Origin: a virus
Reading direction: 5' to 3' (one strand)
Length of the DNA: 30,176 nucleotides
Virus record (IMG/VR): IMGVR_UViG_3300028384_000507
Location: 1-30,176 of that record
Under the pieces are notes generated by a model. The model had not been told where the DNA came from. It saw only the letters and a list, made by a program, of their open reading frames with translations, and searched no databases. The translations under genes and the position numbers were made by a program. Positions within the stretch are counted from its first letter, which is position 1. Every line of letters begins with the position of its first letter. Shown in pieces: positions 28,298 to 30,176 of the stretch.

Positions 28298-28884
28298 TGT
28301 CATTAGCATCTAGAGCAGGTGATCTGTACTATTCGTTTCGGTTCGTTAAGTTACTGACAACACCGTTCGAAGATACAGAAGCATACAAGCTTGGGATCAT
28401 TGACGAGAAAGGCAATAGAATTAAAACAAAGAAGATATCAAGCAGCGAAGAAAAGTCTGCTTTCACTACCTTTCACCGTCTTGTTTTCAATGTAAAGAAA
28501 TTACTGGAGAAACTTCCTGGAGGTCAGTCGCGACTAGCATCATATGCTGCAGCACTTTTCTTATTGAAAGAGAAATATGATCTGTCTGACTCCACAGTCG
28601 ATAATCTCATTGAGAAGTCCGGACTTGAGGTCATGGATTTTCTTGCTGAAAAGTCTGAATGGTATTTACTACCAGATAAACAACTCTCTCCTGGCGTCTA
28701 TCGCCTTCGCGAATCGAAACTCGACAATATCAATTGTCAGGAAATCGCCAAGCCGAAAGATAAGATTCGCATACATCCAGAGTCATACCCCATTGGAGAT
28801 ATCTTCGGATTAGACGTCTACGAAGCGACACACCTAAATACTAATCAAAAGATATATGTTGTTCTCGGAGAGATATACAAATGA
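28297..28884 (+). CDS. Conserved T4-like late protein
   Basis: 195 residues from GTG 28297, with TTGAGGAA upstream. SLASRAGDLYYSFRFVKLLTTPF, DEKGNRIKTKKI and AFTTFHRLVFNVKKLLEKL are, from memory, well conserved in T4-like phages of marine bacteria and always near the preceding type of gene. The second half is beta-rich (GVYRLRESKL, IFGLDVYEATHL). Probably virion-related, exact function unknown. Joined to the next gene by ATGA. Confidence 0.78.
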   Translation: MSLASRAGDLYYSFRFVKLLTTPFEDTEAYKLGIIDEKGNRIKTKKISSSEEKSAFTTFHRLVFNVKKLLEKLPGGQSRLASYAAALFLLKEKYDLSDSTVDNLIEKSGLEVMDFLAEKSEWYLLPDKQLSPGVYRLRESKLDNINCQEIAKPKDKIRIHPESYPIGDIFGLDVYEATHLNTNQKIYVVLGEIYK

Positions 28885-29042
28885 AATCGTTTAAGCAATA
28901 TGATGAGGAAGTTACAACTGCTGCATCTGCCGGCATTCCTCATGACACTAAAGACATGGGTCCTAAAAAGAAAAAGAAATATAAAATATTGACCAGAGGT
29001 TTCATTGAAGTTGCTGGGAAAAGAAAACGTATCGCAAAGTGA
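28881..29042 (+). CDS. 53-residue late protein with capsid-targeting-like N-terminus
   Basis: 53 residues, ATGA-coupled to the preceding gene. It starts MKSFKQYDEEV, like the other capsid-targeting candidates, then has an Ala/Thr-rich linker, a lysine run (PKKKKKYK) and a short conserved-looking end, RGFIEVAGKRKRIAK. It is the seventh protein with this signal in the late block and the smallest. After cleavage it would be a short basic peptide, comparable with small T4 internal peptides. Confidence 0.68.
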   Translation: MKSFKQYDEEVTTAASAGIPHDTKDMGPKKKKKYKILTRGFIEVAGKRKRIAK

Positions 29043-29057
29043 TAATTGGAGAAAATT

Positions 29058-29531
29058 ATGTTAAGTGGAATTGTAGGATCATTGTTGGGTTTTGGTGGTA
29101 GCGTAGTCCCAGCGGTGACAGAATATTTTGGTAAGAAGCAAGACAATAAGTTTGCACTTGAAAAAATGGAAAAGAAAGCAGAACTCATCAAGTCAGGTTA
29201 TACGCATGAGATGCAGATGTTTGAGCAGCAAGCGAGCGATAAAGAGCACAAACGCTTGATCGACCACGATATCTCAATCAATCAGGGAACTGGAATTATC
29301 TCTGGATTACAGCGCTCGGTTCGCCCAGTTATCACTTACAGTTTTTTTATACTGTTCGCAACCGTCGAAATCACATTGCTTCAAAAGGCAATGTCAATGG
29401 ATATCCCCTTCAACGAAGCACTTGCTATCATATGGGATGATGACACTCAGGCAATCTGGGCAGCAGTCGTCTCATTTTGGTTTGGATCGCGCGCTATTGA
29501 AAAGTCACGAGATAGACTTATTAAGAATTGA
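29058..29531 (+). CDS. Holin of the GTA 3TM type
   Basis: 157 residues, TTGGAG upstream of ATG 29058. An N-terminal hydrophobic segment (GIVGSLLGFGGSVVPAV), a charged helical middle (YFGKKQDNKFALEKMEKK), then two membrane helices (VRPVITYSFFILFATVEI and QAIWAAVVSFWFGSRAIEK) give the layout of the 'holin of 3TMs, for gene-transfer release' family. The RSVRPVITY and FWFGSRAIEKS segments are the most typical. Such holins make the lesion that lets endolysin reach the cell wall. No endolysin gene is seen in this window. Confidence 0.85.
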   Translation: MLSGIVGSLLGFGGSVVPAVTEYFGKKQDNKFALEKMEKKAELIKSGYTHEMQMFEQQASDKEHKRLIDHDISINQGTGIISGLQRSVRPVITYSFFILFATVEITLLQKAMSMDIPFNEALAIIWDDDTQAIWAAVVSFWFGSRAIEKSRDRLIKN

Positions 29532-29556
29532 CACATAGATGCATATTAAGTATCAT
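29528..29556 (+). promoter_or_regulatory. sigma70-type promoter for nrdA
   Basis: TTGACA (29528-29533), 17-base spacer, TATCAT (29551-29556). The -35 is a perfect consensus and overlaps the holin stop codon. The nrdA ATG lies 44 bases beyond the -10. This marks a return to early or middle genes after the late block. Confidence 0.7.
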
Positions 29557-29600
29557 TAATAAACAATTGAAAATCAACACTTGATGAGTATCTAAAAAAA

Positions 29601-30176
29601 ATGTCGATCAAAATTAAAACAGAACGCGACGACCTTCTGCAGGATTACGCGGTAGGAATGTTGAAAGACTTCTACATGCTGTCTTCTGAGTCCTCGCCGC
29701 AAGAAGCATACGCACGTGCAGCAACAGCGTGGTCTACTTTTCATGGAGAGATCGACAAAGACCTCGCTTCCCGCCTTTACGAATATGTTTCGAAAAAATG
29801 GTTCATGTTCGCATCTCCCGTCCTTTCTAATGCACCGGATAAGAACGGTGACGGTAAGGGACTACCAATCTCATGCTTCCTCACATACGTCCCAGACACG
29901 CTTGACGGGTTGATTAATCATTCGTCAGAGTTACGCTGGTTGTCTGTCATGGGCGGTGGGGTAGGAGGTCACTGGAGTGATGTAAGAACTGTTTCAGATA
30001 TCGCCCCAGGACCCATCCCATTCCTTCACACCGTGGATGCTGATATGATTGCCTATCGTCAGGGCAGGACTCGTAAGGGTTCATATGCCGCATACCTTGA
30101 CGTATCGCACCCTGACATCATAGAATTCCTAAATATTCGTATACCCACTGGCGATGTCCAGCGGAAAGCACTGAAC
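29601..30176 (+). CDS. nrdA: Ribonucleotide reductase, large (alpha) subunit, N-terminal part (partial)
   Basis: 192 residues are visible and the gene continues past the right edge. Ribonucleotide reductase makes deoxynucleotides for phage DNA. FASPVLSNAP (70-79), PISCFLTYVPDTLDGL with the redox-active Cys92, and MGGGVGGHWSDVR are typical of class I alpha subunits (compare E. coli SCVLIECGDSLDSI around Cys225). RKGSYAAYLDVSHPDIIEFL follows as expected. Cys92 lies far closer to the N-terminus than in E. coli NrdA, so the ATP-cone allosteric domain is missing and dATP inhibition through it would be absent. ATG 29601 is the only start in the open frame. Confidence 0.92.
   Translation, partial: MSIKIKTERDDLLQDYAVGMLKDFYMLSSESSPQEAYARAATAWSTFHGEIDKDLASRLYEYVSKKWFMFASPVLSNAPDKNGDGKGLPISCFLTYVPDTLDGLINHSSELRWLSVMGGGVGGHWSDVRTVSDIAPGPIPFLHTVDADMIAYRQGRTRKGSYAAYLDVSHPDIIEFLNIRIPTGDVQRKALN

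Overview
The window reads as part of the genome of a T4-like (far-T4, marine-type) myovirus. Every supported gene lies on the + strand. Genes are packed with 1-8 base stop/start overlaps (ATGA, GTGA, TAATG). The T4 landmarks are the end of a UvsX-like recombinase followed by a gp41-type DnaB helicase, AATAAATA/TATAAATA late-promoter boxes, and a ribonucleotide reductase large subunit running off the right edge. The host cannot be named from the sequence. A proteobacterium is the best guess, because the early promoters are good sigma70-type sites and a GTA-type 3TM holin is present. Base composition is moderate and fairly even, apart from AT-rich control regions.

Layout. (1) 1-4290, replication and DNA metabolism: uvsX end, a small protein at the gp40 position, gp41 helicase, a DUF3310-like protein, Dam-type adenine methylase and small membrane proteins. 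(2) 4291-5651: a structured intergenic region, tRNA-Pro(UGG) and a Prx5-type peroxiredoxin. (3) 5652-13854, early 'host takeover' region: about 30 mostly small unknown proteins in short operons, each behind a promoter of the form TTTACW-N17/18-TAYAAT. Recognisable members are two zincin metallopeptidases, a staphylococcal-type thermonuclease, a DUF932 protein and a SpoT/MESH1-like (p)ppGpp hydrolase. (4) 13900-17950, DNA-modification block: a TET/JBP-type 2OG-Fe(II) dioxygenase, a TET-associated glycosyltransferase and a DUF262/ParB-like protein with a C-terminal HNH-like motif. (5) 17980-29531, late region: virion-type proteins, then a long run of proteins whose N-termini resemble the T4 internal-protein capsid-targeting sequence, then EF-hand proteins and a holin. 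(6) 29528-30176: a new sigma70-type promoter and the start of nrdA.

How the parts fit. The dioxygenase and glycosyltransferase probably oxidise and then glycosylate a base in phage DNA. Both end in the same peptide, SLEDFFV, and the Dam methylase carries a near copy (TLEDFY). These look like sliding-clamp docking motifs, which would tether all three modification enzymes to the replisome. In the late region, seven proteins start with an F-x-x-(F/Y)-(I/V/L)-like segment ending in E or D, the layout of T4 proteins that are packed in the head and cut by the prohead protease. One of them (20128-21351) has the complete motif set of a covalent nucleotidyltransferase (polynucleotide ligase superfamily), and another has a cytidylyltransferase-type domain, so enzymes may be injected with the DNA. 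Three early promoters share a phased tandem 36-bp operator, which points to a common phage regulator.
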